From contig JAFIGX010000013.1 of assembly GCA_017849455.1 (NCBI GenBank), positions 62,001-126,000 of the forward strand: 64,000 bases of DNA, read 5' to 3'. This stretch comes from Pseudobacter sp. (GTDB lineage: Bacteria; Bacteroidota; Bacteroidia; Chitinophagales; Chitinophagaceae). Numbering within the stretch: position 1 is the first letter of the stretch; each line of letters begins with the position of its first letter. Below, in pieces: positions 17,959 through 26,112 of this stretch. Position numbers and translations under genes: made by a program. Under the pieces are notes generated by a model, which searched no databases, was not told the origin of the DNA, and saw only the letters and a list, made by a program, of their open reading frames with translations.

Positions 17959-18033
17959 CGTTTCTAAAGTTTGTCTTGATCATAAATGTACGCAGCTTTT
18001 CGAAATGCCCCTGATTCAAGCGAAAAAAAGAAC

Positions 18034-18615
18034 CTAATGCCCCACCCCTATCTGCTTCATCATCGTTGCATTGTCCCAGAACAATGTTTCTTCTATCATC
18101 TTCCCGTTTTTCCAATGGCCAACGGTGCACATGGTCAGTTTGAAGGGTTTGTTGGTTGGCGGGATCGTTGAACCATTACCGATAGGCATGGGCTTCGAGA
18201 ATGTCCCTGTCATGATCCCGGTAACACAGGTCCATTCGCCCGATCCGAATTTGACCGGATGCCCGGTGATCTTCGTATCGGGTGCAAATACGAACAGCGG
18301 TTTGAGCGCTTCGATATGCGTAGGCAGGTTGCTGGTCTGATGCCCATCGGGATAGGTGACGATGATATTGTCGGCATGACTGATATTCAGTTGGTCCCAT
18401 TTCTGGTGGCTGTAAATATCGAAATCGAGAGAATCGAACCGGACGAGGTGGGCCTTGATAGCTGCATTCTGGTCCTTATACATTTTCAGCTCCTGCTGCA
18501 AAGAATCTATTTTCAATTGCATCGCAGCAATATTATCACCTGAACAGGAAGAAAAAATACCGGCCAGGCATGCGAAGAAGATCATGACCGGAACAGGCAG
18601 GAATTGTTTTTTCAT
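18034..18615 (-). CDS. SnoaL/NTF2-like lipoprotein
   Basis: 193 aa from the ATG at 18615. The signal peptide ends in the lipobox IFSSC. A short coiled coil (residues ~28-55: MQLKIDSLQQELKMYKDQ) leads to an NTF2-fold domain of the SnoaL polyketide-cyclase/ester-cyclase type, with HADNIIVTYPDGHQT and the late strands CTVGHWKNGKMIEETLFWDN. Such domains bind small hydrophobic ligands or act as isomerases, but catalysis cannot be inferred. It is anchored in the envelope. Upstream (18616-18885) there is only a repeat-flanked terminator belonging to the next gene. Confidence 0.78.
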   Translation of the reverse strand: MKKQFLPVPVMIFFACLAGIFSSCSGDNIAAMQLKIDSLQQELKMYKDQNAAIKAHLVRFDSLDFDIYSHQKWDQLNISHADNIIVTYPDGHQTSNLPTHIEALKPLFVFAPDTKITGHPVKFGSGEWTCVTGIMTGTFSKPMPIGNGSTIPPTNKPFKLTMCTVGHWKNGKMIEETLFWDNATMMKQIGVGH

Positions 18616-18675
18616 ACCGGAGGTTTTGAGGTGAATGATCAAAGAACTGGCATATTAAATTTACAAAAATCGCCT

Positions 18676-18892
18676 GGTCTGACCCATGATTTGAAGGATT
18701 TCATGGATCGAGAGGAAAATTTACTGATAAATGATCAACCTCCCAGGATATGGTAACCTGATTAAAACGAACAGCCCGCAATTCTGCGGGCTGTTCTATA
18801 TTAAAAACGAATTTCACAGATCACTTTCAGACATTGTCATTCAACGACCTTTCCTCCCAATCCATTAAATCCTTCAAATCATGGTTCAGACC
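18676..18892. repeat. Family B inverted repeat enclosing a terminator
   Basis: The arms at 18676-18718 (starting GGTCTGACCCATGATTTGAA) and 18842-18892 are near-perfect reverse complements over ~43 bp. The right arm overlaps the aminotransferase stop codon. The loop holds a strong terminator hairpin. Confidence 0.8.
18769..18796 (-). terminator. Terminator of the aminotransferase gene
   Basis: GAACAGCCCGCA (18769-18780) and TGCGGGCTGTTC (18785-18796) make a perfect 12-bp stem with loop ATTC; on the minus strand GTTTTAA follows. It lies within the family B loop. Confidence 0.8.
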
Positions 18893-20076
18893 AATTTCCC
18901 CAGTGCTTCCGTGATCCTCTTCCATCCTGTTTCGATCTTCTCCATACTATTGGCGAAGGAGATGCGGATACAGGCAGGCTCCCCAAAAGCACGGCCGGTC
19001 ACGGTAGAGACATGGGCCGAATTGAGCAGGTACATACAAAGGTCATCGGCATCATTGATGGTCTCGGAACCATTCTTCTTACCGAAGTACTGGCTGATGG
19101 TAGGGAATACATAGAATGCGCCATCGGGCTCGGCATAGGTAAGTCCGGGGATGGCATCCATCAATTCCATTACACGTTTCTTGCGGCGACCAAATTCTTC
19201 CACCATTTCCATGGTTGGGCGGAGATCGGTGGTGAGGGCAGTGATGGCAGCACGCTGTGTGATGCTGTTGGCGCCGCTGGTGAATTGTCCCTGCAATTTT
19301 TCGCAGGCTTTCACCACATCCGGGTGGGCGGCCACGAAACCAAGGCGATAGCCGGTCATGGCAAAGCCTTTACTGAGACCATTGATGATGATCACGCGGT
19401 CTTTCAGATCGGCGAATTGCCCGATGCTCTCATGCTTGCCGACGAAATTGATATACTCATAGATCTCATCGGAAAGGATGAATACTTTGGGGAACTTGCG
19501 GAACACATCGGCCAATCCTTCCAGTTCTTTTTTGCTGTACACGGAGCCGCTGGGATTGCAGGGAGAAGAGAAAATGAACAATCTCGTATTATCGGTGAGT
19601 GCTGCTTCGAGTTGGGCCGGTGTGATCTTGTATTTATTGTCGATAGAGGTGGACACCAGTTTCACAACGCCTTCTCCCAGCTTCACGATCTCGGAATAGG
19701 TGACCCAGTATGGTGTGGGGATCACTACTTCATCGCCTTTGCTCACAGTGGCGAGCACAACATTGGCCAGGCTTTGTTTGGCCCCGGTGGAAACGATGAT
19801 ATTCTCAGGTTTATATTCGAGACCATTGTCGCGTTTGAGCTTGTGGCAAACTGCTTCGCGCAGTTCGGGATAGCCGGCTACCGGCGTGTAGTGGCTCCAG
19901 TTGTCGTCGATCGCCTTCTTGGCGGATTCCTTGATATGTTCAGGCGTATCGAAATCGGGCTCACCCAAACTCAGGTCGATAACATCGAATCCTTTTGCTC
20001 TCAATTCACGGCCGAGCTTTGCCATCTTCAACGTTTCGGGTTCGTTGAATAACTGTAATCTTGTTGATAGTTGCAT
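18886..20076 (-). CDS. Class I PLP-dependent aminotransferase (aspartate aminotransferase-like)
   Basis: 396 aa from the ATG at 20076 (MQLSTRLQLFNEPETLKMAK). It is a fold-type I aminotransferase of the AspC/AAT Ib group: DLSLGEPDFDTPEHI near the N-terminus, HYTPVAGYPELREAV, SSPCNPSGSVY, the PLP lysine in INGLSKGFAMTGYRLG, and the substrate arginine near CIRISFA. It probably transfers amino groups between aspartate and 2-oxoglutarate, but exact specificity (Asp, Phe, prephenate) is not decidable. The last residues KLV and the TGA stop coincide with the GTCTGAACC tip of the family B repeat. The -7 element TACTTTTG lies upstream at 20111-20118 (minus). Confidence 0.9.
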   Translation of the reverse strand: MQLSTRLQLFNEPETLKMAKLGRELRAKGFDVIDLSLGEPDFDTPEHIKESAKKAIDDNWSHYTPVAGYPELREAVCHKLKRDNGLEYKPENIIVSTGAKQSLANVVLATVSKGDEVVIPTPYWVTYSEIVKLGEGVVKLVSTSIDNKYKITPAQLEAALTDNTRLFIFSSPCNPSGSVYSKKELEGLADVFRKFPKVFILSDEIYEYINFVGKHESIGQFADLKDRVIIINGLSKGFAMTGYRLGFVAAHPDVVKACEKLQGQFTSGANSITQRAAITALTTDLRPTMEMVEEFGRRKKRVMELMDAIPGLTYAEPDGAFYVFPTISQYFGKKNGSETINDADDLCMYLLNSAHVSTVTGRAFGEPACIRISFANSMEKIETGWKRITEALGKLV

Positions 20077-20110
20077 AATGTTTTGTCTGTTGCTTGCTTT
20101 TACGAATGCG

Positions 20111-20118
20111 CAAAAGTA
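20111..20118 (-). promoter_or_regulatory. -7 promoter element of the aminotransferase gene
   Basis: CAAAAGTA reads TACTTTTG on the minus strand, a perfect TAnnTTTG match 34 bp before the ATG. The expected -33 position is poor. A family D repeat arm lies just upstream. Confidence 0.4.
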
Positions 20119-20145
20119 AGGAAGAATGTAATTCAGGGGGGAGAA

Positions 20146-20270
20146 AGTTGGCAGTTTGCAATTGGCAATGGGCAATGAGCAGTTGGCAGTTAGGAAACAG
20201 CGTAACTAAATGGAAATTGCATTCTCAAGGTATACCCGACTGCAAACTGCCAATTGCCCACTGCCAACTA
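20146..20270. repeat. Family D inverted repeat (GGCAGTTTGCAATTGGCAATG units)
   Basis: The left arm (20146-20194) is a string of TTGGCAGTT and TTGGCAATG units. The right arm (20238-20270) is its imperfect reverse complement and ends at the TAG stop of the serine hydrolase, reading TAGTTGGCAGT on the minus strand. It fills the gap to the aminotransferase promoter. Confidence 0.75.
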
Positions 20271-21602
20271 CTTGTCATACACCATCCTGAACCCCGACAG
20301 GTCCGGCCTATGCTGTCGGGGGCGATGGAGCTCGTGATCATAGATCACACGACCGAGATGCTTCATGAAAGGAAAACCGATCGTTTCATAATCGTACTGG
20401 CTGTCGTTGAACACACCATCCGAATTGGAGAGGATGGTGGCAGCCAGCATGAATTCGATATTCTTCTCGAAATCCACGAAATAGGCCACATCGATGGCAA
20501 AACCATACGCGTCGCCGATCTTGTTGAAGATGCGGAATTGTTTGGGCAGGCGGCCCTTCTCATTTCCCCAGTACAGGAATTTGCAAAATGCATCATGGTA
20601 GGTGACGGAATCATAGGGAGGCCAGATAGATTCCTGTGGGTATTGCGACATATATTTCCATACGAATGAATAGTCTTCCGGGGTGAGGTTGAACCGCTGA
20701 TGGGCCGGCACGGATTGAGGGAACAGCACACTGCGCAGGATATTGTGCAGGTCTTCCAGGCTGATCCTGTTCTTACGTGAAAAATTGAAAGGTTCATTGA
20801 TGAGTTGTCCGCCCCGCTCATATCCCCTGCCCAGAAGATCCTGTCTGGGCAAAGCTTTCAGCGTACTCACCTGCATAGGCTGCTCATATACCGTGCGCCC
20901 CTGATCATCGATGAAGCGGAGGGGATTGGTGTGCCGGTTCTCATCTTCCGTCATCACCAGCTCCAGGTGATGAATGATCTCCACATCCGTATAACCCATT
21001 TTCCGTAACCGGGTATTGATATATTCCGGCCCGAGGAATTCATAGAGACGGTTATAGGCGTCATTATCGCTCACCATGAAAATTTTCCTTATATATTGTG
21101 CGATATTGGGTCTGCCGTCGGGTGTGGTAGGATCATTGTAAACCGGCGTCTGTGCGCTGTAGGCCGCTTCCGTGATCATGGTGGTATACTTGTCAAGCCC
21201 TTCTTTATTCAGCTCATTGAGCCTTTGCAGGGCCAGCAGGGCCGTAGGCATTTTCACGGTGGAAGCGGGGTAAAAATACCGGGAAGGGTCTACATGATAA
21301 TAATAATTCTTGAATTCCGGGACATTATTGGCTCCTCTGTCGATCTGTGTGTAGATGATCTGTACGCGGAAGGAATCGGGATAGCGGAGGATGGCATCGA
21401 AATATTGTGGATATTGCCGGAGGATGTTTTCGAGGAATGCATCGGTGCGGGCGGTTGATGAGGGTATGGTTGCCGGAACCGCCGGAATATGAATAGTATC
21501 GGTAACAGCAGGAGCCACGGCTTGTTGGGACTTCTTCGAAGCATGACAGGCTGAAAATAAAAAAGCCATCCCGGCCGTTAGCAGGAAATACAGTTTTTTC
21601 AT
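20268..21602 (-). CDS. Serine hydrolase lipoprotein, class A beta-lactamase-like fold
   Basis: 444 aa. A lipoprotein signal with lipobox LFSAC precedes a ~90-residue linker. The nucleophile motif is Ser114-Thr-Val-Lys117 in FYPASTVKMPT, and SDNDAYNRLYEF supplies the second (SDN) motif, both as in class A beta-lactamases. The protein is longer than true beta-lactamases (~290 aa) and belongs to the broader serine-hydrolase group common in Bacteroidota. It may be a peptidase or an envelope amidase. Resistance is not implied. It is divergent from secDF. The family D repeat touches its stop codon. Confidence 0.83.
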   Translation of the reverse strand: MKKLYFLLTAGMAFLFSACHASKKSQQAVAPAVTDTIHIPAVPATIPSSTARTDAFLENILRQYPQYFDAILRYPDSFRVQIIYTQIDRGANNVPEFKNYYYHVDPSRYFYPASTVKMPTALLALQRLNELNKEGLDKYTTMITEAAYSAQTPVYNDPTTPDGRPNIAQYIRKIFMVSDNDAYNRLYEFLGPEYINTRLRKMGYTDVEIIHHLELVMTEDENRHTNPLRFIDDQGRTVYEQPMQVSTLKALPRQDLLGRGYERGGQLINEPFNFSRKNRISLEDLHNILRSVLFPQSVPAHQRFNLTPEDYSFVWKYMSQYPQESIWPPYDSVTYHDAFCKFLYWGNEKGRLPKQFRIFNKIGDAYGFAIDVAYFVDFEKNIEFMLAATILSNSDGVFNDSQYDYETIGFPFMKHLGRVIYDHELHRPRQHRPDLSGFRMVYDK

Positions 21603-21659
21603 AGCTGAAAATTACAGCTTCCCACCGGCTTTTTTCCCTTTGCCAGCCTCATTTTCGTG

Positions 21660-21690
21660 TTTCCTTTTCTGACCGAAAACCCTATCTTTG
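21660..21690 (+). promoter_or_regulatory. secDF promoter (Bacteroidota type)
   Basis: TTTC at 21660-21663, a 19-bp spacer and a perfect TATCTTTG at 21683-21690. It lies 30 bp before the secDF ATG. Confidence 0.6.
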
Positions 21691-21720
21691 CCAACTCCTA
21701 AAAAAATAAACAACACTGAA

Positions 21721-24700
21721 ATGAGAGCACTGGTTAGCATTTTTACTGCCCTTTTAATAGGCATCTCGCTGTACCAGCTTTCCTTTACCTGGTTCGTGAA
21801 CAGTCACGAAAAGGAAATGGAGGCCAAAGCTGTACAGCAGGTCAAAAGAGCCTACCCAACAGCCGCGCAGAAATATCCTGGCAGCAAGGAAGCCCAGGCC
21901 GAATACCAGGATACCCTGGACGACCTGCTGAAAGCCCGTAAACAGGCTTTACTCGACAGTACGGCCGACAAAAAGATCACCTGGTGGGGACAAACCTACC
22001 AGAAAGCCAAACAAAGTGAGTTGCTGCTCGGTCTCGACCTTCAGGGGGGTATCAACGTAACGCTCGATATCGCCCTCGACGGACTGATCAAGGGCCTTGC
22101 CAATAATCCCAAAGATCCCCAGGTCCAAAAGGCTATCGAAGAAGCTAACAGGTTGAAACTAACCAGTGATCAGAACTATATCAACCTTTTTGCTACAGCA
22201 TTCCGCACCGTGAACCCGGGCGTAAGGATGGCCCCCTTCTTTGCCAATGGCAACAATAAACTGAGCTCGAACGCCACCGATAACCAGGTGGTCAGCTATA
22301 TCAATACCCAGGCATCATCCGCCATGACGCAAACATTCGGGGTACTGAGAAAACGTATCGATAAATTCGGGGTGGCGCAACCTACTATCAGTCTCGATGA
22401 GAACAGGGGTATCATTACCGTGGAGCTTGCCGGCGCCAGCGATCCGGAAAGGGTGAGAAAATACCTTCAATCCACCGCCAACCTGCAATTCTGGGAAGTA
22501 TACACCGTGGACCAACTGGGCGGGCCCTTATCGAATGCGGACAAAATGCTGGAGACCATTCTCTCCGGCTCCAAATCCACCGATTCTTCAACAGTTGCCA
22601 CAGACAGCACCAAAAAAGATTCTGTAGCGCCCTCCAAACGCAATCCTTTATTCACCAAAATGCAACCCGCTTTCCCCGATCCTAATTCAGGAAGAAGTGG
22701 TACGCATCCTTTCATAGGCTTCAGCCAACTCCGCGATACCGGCCTCGTCAACAGCTACCTCAACATGCCTGCCATACGCAACCTGTTCCCCGGCAATGTA
22801 AAATTCCTCTGGGGCAAACAGGAAAGGGATGATGAAGGCAAGCTGTCGAACGTCATGAGGCTTTATGCGATCAGGACCATCCCCGGCAAAGAAGGCGCGG
22901 AACTGGAAGGCGCTGCCATTGAAGATGCCAAGCAGGATTTCGACCAGATGTCGAATGAAGTGACCGTATCGATGACCATGACACCTGCCGGCAGCAATAC
23001 CTGGGCACGCATGACCGAAAAGAACGTAGGCAAACCGATCGCCATCGTTCTCGACGATATCGTTTATACGGCGCCGAATGTGATCCAGAAGATCGAAGGC
23101 GGTAATTCCCGCATCACGATGGGCGGCGGCGGCAAGAACAGGAACCTGGTGATCGAAGAAGCGCAGGACCTTGCGAACATCCTCAAATCCGGTAAGCTGG
23201 AAGCCCCTGCCAAGATCGTACAGGAACAAGTGGTAGGGCCTACCCTCGGACAGGCAGCCGTAAAAGGCGGTATGCTGGCCTTTGCTATCTCTTTCGGCGT
23301 GATCTTCGTACTGATGCTCGTATACTATAACACAGGCGGTTGGGTGGCCAATATCGCCCTCATCCTCAACCTGCTCTTTACAGTAGGTGTGCTGAGCGCA
23401 TTGGGGGCCACACTAACGGCACCGGGTATCGCTGCTCTGGTACTGACCATCGGTATCGCGGTCGACACCAACGTATTGATCTTCGAACGGATCAAGGAAG
23501 AACTGACTAAAGGCAAGAGCTATGCGCAGGCAGTGATCGACGGTTACAAAAGGTCGATGGCCCCTGTGCTCGACGCGCATATCACCAACCTGCTCACGGC
23601 GATCATCCTGTTCTACTTCGGCCTCGGACCGGTACTGGGCTTCGCCACCACGCAGATCCTTGGTATCCTGCTCTCCCTGTTCTGCGGTATCCTCGTATCC
23701 CGCCTGATCAGTGATATCTGGACACGCAGGAACCGTCACTTCAACTATTTCACGCCACTGAGCCGCCGGATCTTCAAACATGCTGCCTTTAAATTCATCG
23801 AGCAGCGGAAGAAGACCTATGTGATCTCCATCATTATCCTCGCATTGGGTGTCGGCGCTTTGATCAATGGTTTCAAATATGGGGTGGAATTCAGCGGTGG
23901 CCGCAGCTATGTAGTGAAATTCGATAAACCTGTGAATGCAGAACAGGTAAGGAGCGCACTGGAAAAGACTTTCGATAAATCGCCCGTGGTGAAAACATAC
24001 GGCGGCAATAACCAGCTCGACATTACCACCGATTACCTCATCGAGCGTACAGGCTCTTCGGTGGATTCGGCCGTTCAGTTGAAACTCTATGAAGGACTGA
24101 AACCCTTCCTCGCAGAAGGCGCCAGCTTCCCGGTATTTGCCACCAAATACCAGCAGGGCTTCAAGAGAGTAGACCCCACTATTTCGGACGACCTGAAACG
24201 GGGCGCGCAATGGGCTACCTTCTGGTCGCTGTTCATCATTGCGGCGTATATCCTGCTCCGTTTCCGCGACTGGAGGTATTCACTCGGTACCATCATAGGT
24301 CTGCTGCACGACGTATTGGTGACGCTGGCCGTATTCTCCTTCCTCAAAGAGATCATGCCATTTTCCCTGGAGGTGGACCAGCACTTTATCGCTGCCATCC
24401 TCACCGTGATCGGCTTCTCGATGAACGATAAGGTGATCGTGTTCGACAGGATCCGTGAGTACAGCCGAGACATGAAAGGGGCTGATAAGACCACCATCAT
24501 CAACAAAGCGATCAATGATACGCTGAGCCGTACCATCATGACCTCCTTCACCGTATTCCTCACCATCTTCATCCTCTTCCTCGTAGGGGGTGAAGTGACC
24601 AAAGGCTTTGCATTCGCCATGCTGGTGGGTGTGGTTACCGGTACTTATTCTTCGATCTTCGTATCGGCCCCTATCCTGGTTGATTTTGCAAAAGACAAAC

Positions 24701-24777
24701 CGCTGGGAGACGTGGATGCCAAAGCGAAGACCGATGTGGTAAAACCAAAATCACCCACATTGGCGAAAAAAGCATAG
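21721..24777 (+). CDS. secDF: Fused protein translocase subunit SecDF
   Basis: 1018 aa from the ATG at 21721; earlier in-frame codons lie in the promoter. SecD and SecF are joined as usual in Bacteroidota. The SecD half has TM1, the P1 region with LLLGLDLQGGINVTLDI, a long periplasmic domain with a Ser/Thr/Lys-rich insert (~residues 285-325), and the five-helix block with IAVDTNVLIFERIKEEL. The SecF half starts about residue 710 with FGVEFSGG-like YGVEFSGGRSYVV and repeats the block as FSMNDKVIVFDRIRE. It uses the proton gradient to pull exported chains across the inner membrane, with YajC. A strong terminator follows 32 bp after the stop. Confidence 0.96.
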   Translation: MRALVSIFTALLIGISLYQLSFTWFVNSHEKEMEAKAVQQVKRAYPTAAQKYPGSKEAQAEYQDTLDDLLKARKQALLDSTADKKITWWGQTYQKAKQSELLLGLDLQGGINVTLDIALDGLIKGLANNPKDPQVQKAIEEANRLKLTSDQNYINLFATAFRTVNPGVRMAPFFANGNNKLSSNATDNQVVSYINTQASSAMTQTFGVLRKRIDKFGVAQPTISLDENRGIITVELAGASDPERVRKYLQSTANLQFWEVYTVDQLGGPLSNADKMLETILSGSKSTDSSTVATDSTKKDSVAPSKRNPLFTKMQPAFPDPNSGRSGTHPFIGFSQLRDTGLVNSYLNMPAIRNLFPGNVKFLWGKQERDDEGKLSNVMRLYAIRTIPGKEGAELEGAAIEDAKQDFDQMSNEVTVSMTMTPAGSNTWARMTEKNVGKPIAIVLDDIVYTAPNVIQKIEGGNSRITMGGGGKNRNLVIEEAQDLANILKSGKLEAPAKIVQEQVVGPTLGQAAVKGGMLAFAISFGVIFVLMLVYYNTGGWVANIALILNLLFTVGVLSALGATLTAPGIAALVLTIGIAVDTNVLIFERIKEELTKGKSYAQAVIDGYKRSMAPVLDAHITNLLTAIILFYFGLGPVLGFATTQILGILLSLFCGILVSRLISDIWTRRNRHFNYFTPLSRRIFKHAAFKFIEQRKKTYVISIIILALGVGALINGFKYGVEFSGGRSYVVKFDKPVNAEQVRSALEKTFDKSPVVKTYGGNNQLDITTDYLIERTGSSVDSAVQLKLYEGLKPFLAEGASFPVFATKYQQGFKRVDPTISDDLKRGAQWATFWSLFIIAAYILLRFRDWRYSLGTIIGLLHDVLVTLAVFSFLKEIMPFSLEVDQHFIAAILTVIGFSMNDKVIVFDRIREYSRDMKGADKTTIINKAINDTLSRTIMTSFTVFLTIFILFLVGGEVTKGFAFAMLVGVVTGTYSSIFVSAPILVDFAKDKPLGDVDAKAKTDVVKPKSPTLAKKA

Positions 24778-24809
24778 TTAAATTATAAGAACACCTGTTA
24801 ATAACAGAA

Positions 24810-24840
24810 AAGTGTATCCGAAAACCGGATACACTTTTTT
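24810..24840 (+). terminator. Terminator of secDF
   Basis: AAGTGTATCCG (24810-24820) pairs perfectly with CGGATACACTT (24826-24836), followed by T7. Confidence 0.9.
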
Positions 24841-24865
24841 TATTTTCACTCATTCCACCTCAACG

Positions 24866-24918
24866 GCCTATCCCACCAATCCCATAAATCCCAAAAATCC
24901 CAGTTCAGACAGTTCAGA
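24866..24918. repeat. Family B repeat, single arm
   Basis: CCTATCCCACCAATCCCATA continuing with AATCCC units and ending CAGTTCAGACAGTTCAGAC is one arm of the family B element; no facing arm was found between secDF and the next gene. The tip CAGTTCAGA is duplicated. Confidence 0.65.
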
Positions 24919-24926
24919 CAAAAAAG

Positions 24927-24952
24927 AACGTCGCTCCCCACGGAGCGACGTT
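24927..24952 (-). terminator. Terminator of the first Asr-like peptide gene
   Basis: AACGTCGCTCC (24927-24937) and GGAGCGACGTT (24942-24952) form a perfect 11-bp stem; on the minus strand CTTTTTT follows. The hairpin and the ACAAACCGAC sequence before it are also found after the gene at 26113. Confidence 0.8.
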
Positions 24953-24992
24953 ACAAACCCTAATACAAACCGACCTTTCTGCAAAAAAAGTT

Positions 24993-25181
24993 TTACATGG
25001 CTGTCTTCTTGGCGTGACGATGGTGCTTCTTGCCATGATGATGGGTACCTTTGCTCTTTGAGGTTCCAGGCTTATGGGCCTGTTTTTCAGTTTTCTTTCC
25101 TGAAGTTACGGGCTGAGTCTGCGCTGTTGCCAATCCTGCCAATCCCATTACCAAAACAGCGGCCATAATTATTTTTTTCAT
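24993..25181 (-). CDS. Small exported His/Lys-rich peptide, Asr-like (copy 1)
   Basis: 62 aa. Signal peptide MKKIIMAAVLVMGLAGLATA with cleavage before Gln21, leaving ~42 residues rich in Lys, His, Thr and Gly (KGTHHHGKKHHRHAKK). Composition, size and export resemble the enterobacterial acid-shock protein Asr, a periplasmic intrinsically disordered peptide, but this is similarity of style, not proven homology. It could buffer protons, bind metals or bind anionic polymers. It shares ~90 bp of upstream sequence, including a TTAAC array, and its 3' hairpin with the gene at 26113, so the two are recent duplicates. Confidence 0.75.
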   Translation of the reverse strand: MKKIIMAAVLVMGLAGLATAQTQPVTSGKKTEKQAHKPGTSKSKGTHHHGKKHHRHAKKTAM

Positions 25182-25217
25182 TGTTGAGGCTTTTAATTGA
25201 TGAATCGTTTAACGGTA

Positions 25218-25299
25218 TAAAGCTATCCAAATAATTTGCCCGAAGATATTTTAGGGGGCTGCTTAACCCCAGCTTAACAGGTGTTAATACATCGCTAAC
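25218..25299 (-). promoter_or_regulatory. Regulatory region of Asr-like copy 1: -7 box and TTAAC array
   Basis: Four half-sites TTAAC (25263-25267), TTAAC (25274-25278), TTAAT (25284-25288) and CTAAC (25295-25299) repeat every 10-11 bp, one helical turn, as in OmpR/PhoB-type sites. A TAGCTTTA -7-like element (minus, 25218-25225) lies 37 bp away, the same spacing as upstream of copy 3. Confidence 0.55.
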
Positions 25300-25350
25300 A
25301 AAGGCATGGTCCTTTTAAACCTGTAACTTCAGGAACAAAATGATCAGCCT

Positions 25351-25498
25351 ATGAATCCGGTAAAAGCCAGGCATATCAGGGATTTGCTCAAAACGGAAGA
25401 TGAGCACCTCCTTCCCTTTTATCCTGCTCAACCTCGTGCTTTCCTGCCTGGCCGCCATCCAGGCGCCCGTCATCATGATGAGTCTGAACTGGGATTGA
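25351..25498 (+). pseudogene. Remnant of a DUF1003-like membrane protein gene
   Basis: One frame from the ATG at 25351 begins MNPVKARHIRDLLKTEDEHL. Another frame (25400-25498) encodes FPFILLNLVLSCLAAIQAPV followed by IMMS, which matches the conserved membrane segment of DUF1003 proteins. The two look like the beginning and the middle of one gene joined by an internal deletion with frame change. The match stops where the family B repeat begins (25483), and no later part of a DUF1003 gene is seen. Together this is a broken gene whose end coincides with a repeat. Confidence 0.45.
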
Positions 25499-25707
25499 TG
25501 GGATTTATGGGATGGGTGGGATAATCCGCTGTATGACATGCTTCCCGCAGATACCTTACACTACCAATGGAAAAAAAACAGCCTGCATGATGCAGGCTGC
25601 TGATAATCTTTGAATCAAAAGAATTGGCTGAAGCTGTTCTTAGGGATTTATCTCCCATCAACGACCTATCCCACCCATCCAATAAATCCCATCAATCCCA
25701 GTTCAGA
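25483..25707. repeat. Family B inverted repeat enclosing a terminator
   Basis: The arms at 25483-25524 (starting TCTGAACTGGGATTGATGGG) and 25664-25707 are almost perfect reverse complements over ~42 bp, separated by ~140 bp that hold the terminator at 25571-25599. The right arm starts 2 nt after the stop of the minus-strand gene at 25709. Confidence 0.8.
25571..25599 (-). terminator. Terminator of the second small peptide gene
   Basis: CAGCCTGCAT (25579-25588) and ATGCAGGCTG (25590-25599) form a perfect 10-bp stem; on the minus strand eight T residues follow. Confidence 0.85.
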
Positions 25708-25708
25708 C

Positions 25709-25978
25709 TTAACTTTTCTTTTTCTTCTTGTTTTCTTTGTAACGCATGTCGGGCGTACCGTCTTTTTTCTTGTGTACGACACTGTCGGCATGTACCTTGT
25801 TCTCTTTGTAACGTTTGTCGGGTGTACCGTCTTTTTTCAGGTGTACATTCCCGGATTTGCCTGCAGGGACTTCTTTCTTTTCCTGCTTTTTATCCTGATT
25901 CTTAGCCGGGGTGGTTTGTGCCATCGATGCACCGGCCAGGGTGAGGATCATGACTAAGGCCAGAAGTAGTCTTTTCAT
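25709..25978 (-). CDS. Small exported Lys-rich peptide with internal repeat (copy 2)
   Basis: 89 aa. Signal peptide MKRLLLALVMILTLAGASMA, then a basic chain containing two copies of KKDGTPDxRYKENK (about residues 53-66 and 74-87) separated by VHADSVVH, and a Lys-rich end. I have the impression that this DGTPDxRYKENK unit recurs in small exported proteins of Bacteroidota; its function is unknown to me. It lies between the two Asr-like genes, on the same strand, but lacks the TTAAC array upstream, so it may be controlled separately. The region 25979-26040 shows no clear promoter. Confidence 0.72.
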   Translation of the reverse strand: MKRLLLALVMILTLAGASMAQTTPAKNQDKKQEKKEVPAGKSGNVHLKKDGTPDKRYKENKVHADSVVHKKKDGTPDMRYKENKKKKKS

Positions 25979-26026
25979 ATTTTGCTGTTTTGAGTGATGA
26001 AATAACTGGGAACAATATATGGAAAA

Positions 26027-26067
26027 AAAAATGATTTAAAAAAACGCCGCTCTGCCTGAGCGACGTT
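26027..26067 (-). terminator. Terminator of the third small peptide gene
   Basis: AACGCCGCTC (26043-26052) and GAGCGACGTT (26058-26067) form a stem with one mismatch, followed on the minus strand by a T-rich tract. It is clearly related to the hairpin at 24927-24952. Confidence 0.75.
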
Positions 26068-26112
26068 CAAAAAACCCATAACAAACCGACTTCTGCAAAC
26101 TAAACTATCGTA

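Noticed and set aside
19012..20052. Plus-strand open frame opposite the aminotransferase
   Set aside because: Antisense shadow; the sense frame has all aminotransferase motifs.
20268..21602. Calling the serine hydrolase a beta-lactamase resistance gene
   Set aside because: STVK and SDN motifs occur, but length and linker differ from true class A enzymes; the broader family has many non-resistance members.
25315..25539. Minus-strand 74-codon frame near the small peptide genes
   Set aside because: Begins inside a family B repeat and crosses the opposite strand of the DUF1003 remnant; no signal peptide or conserved feature.
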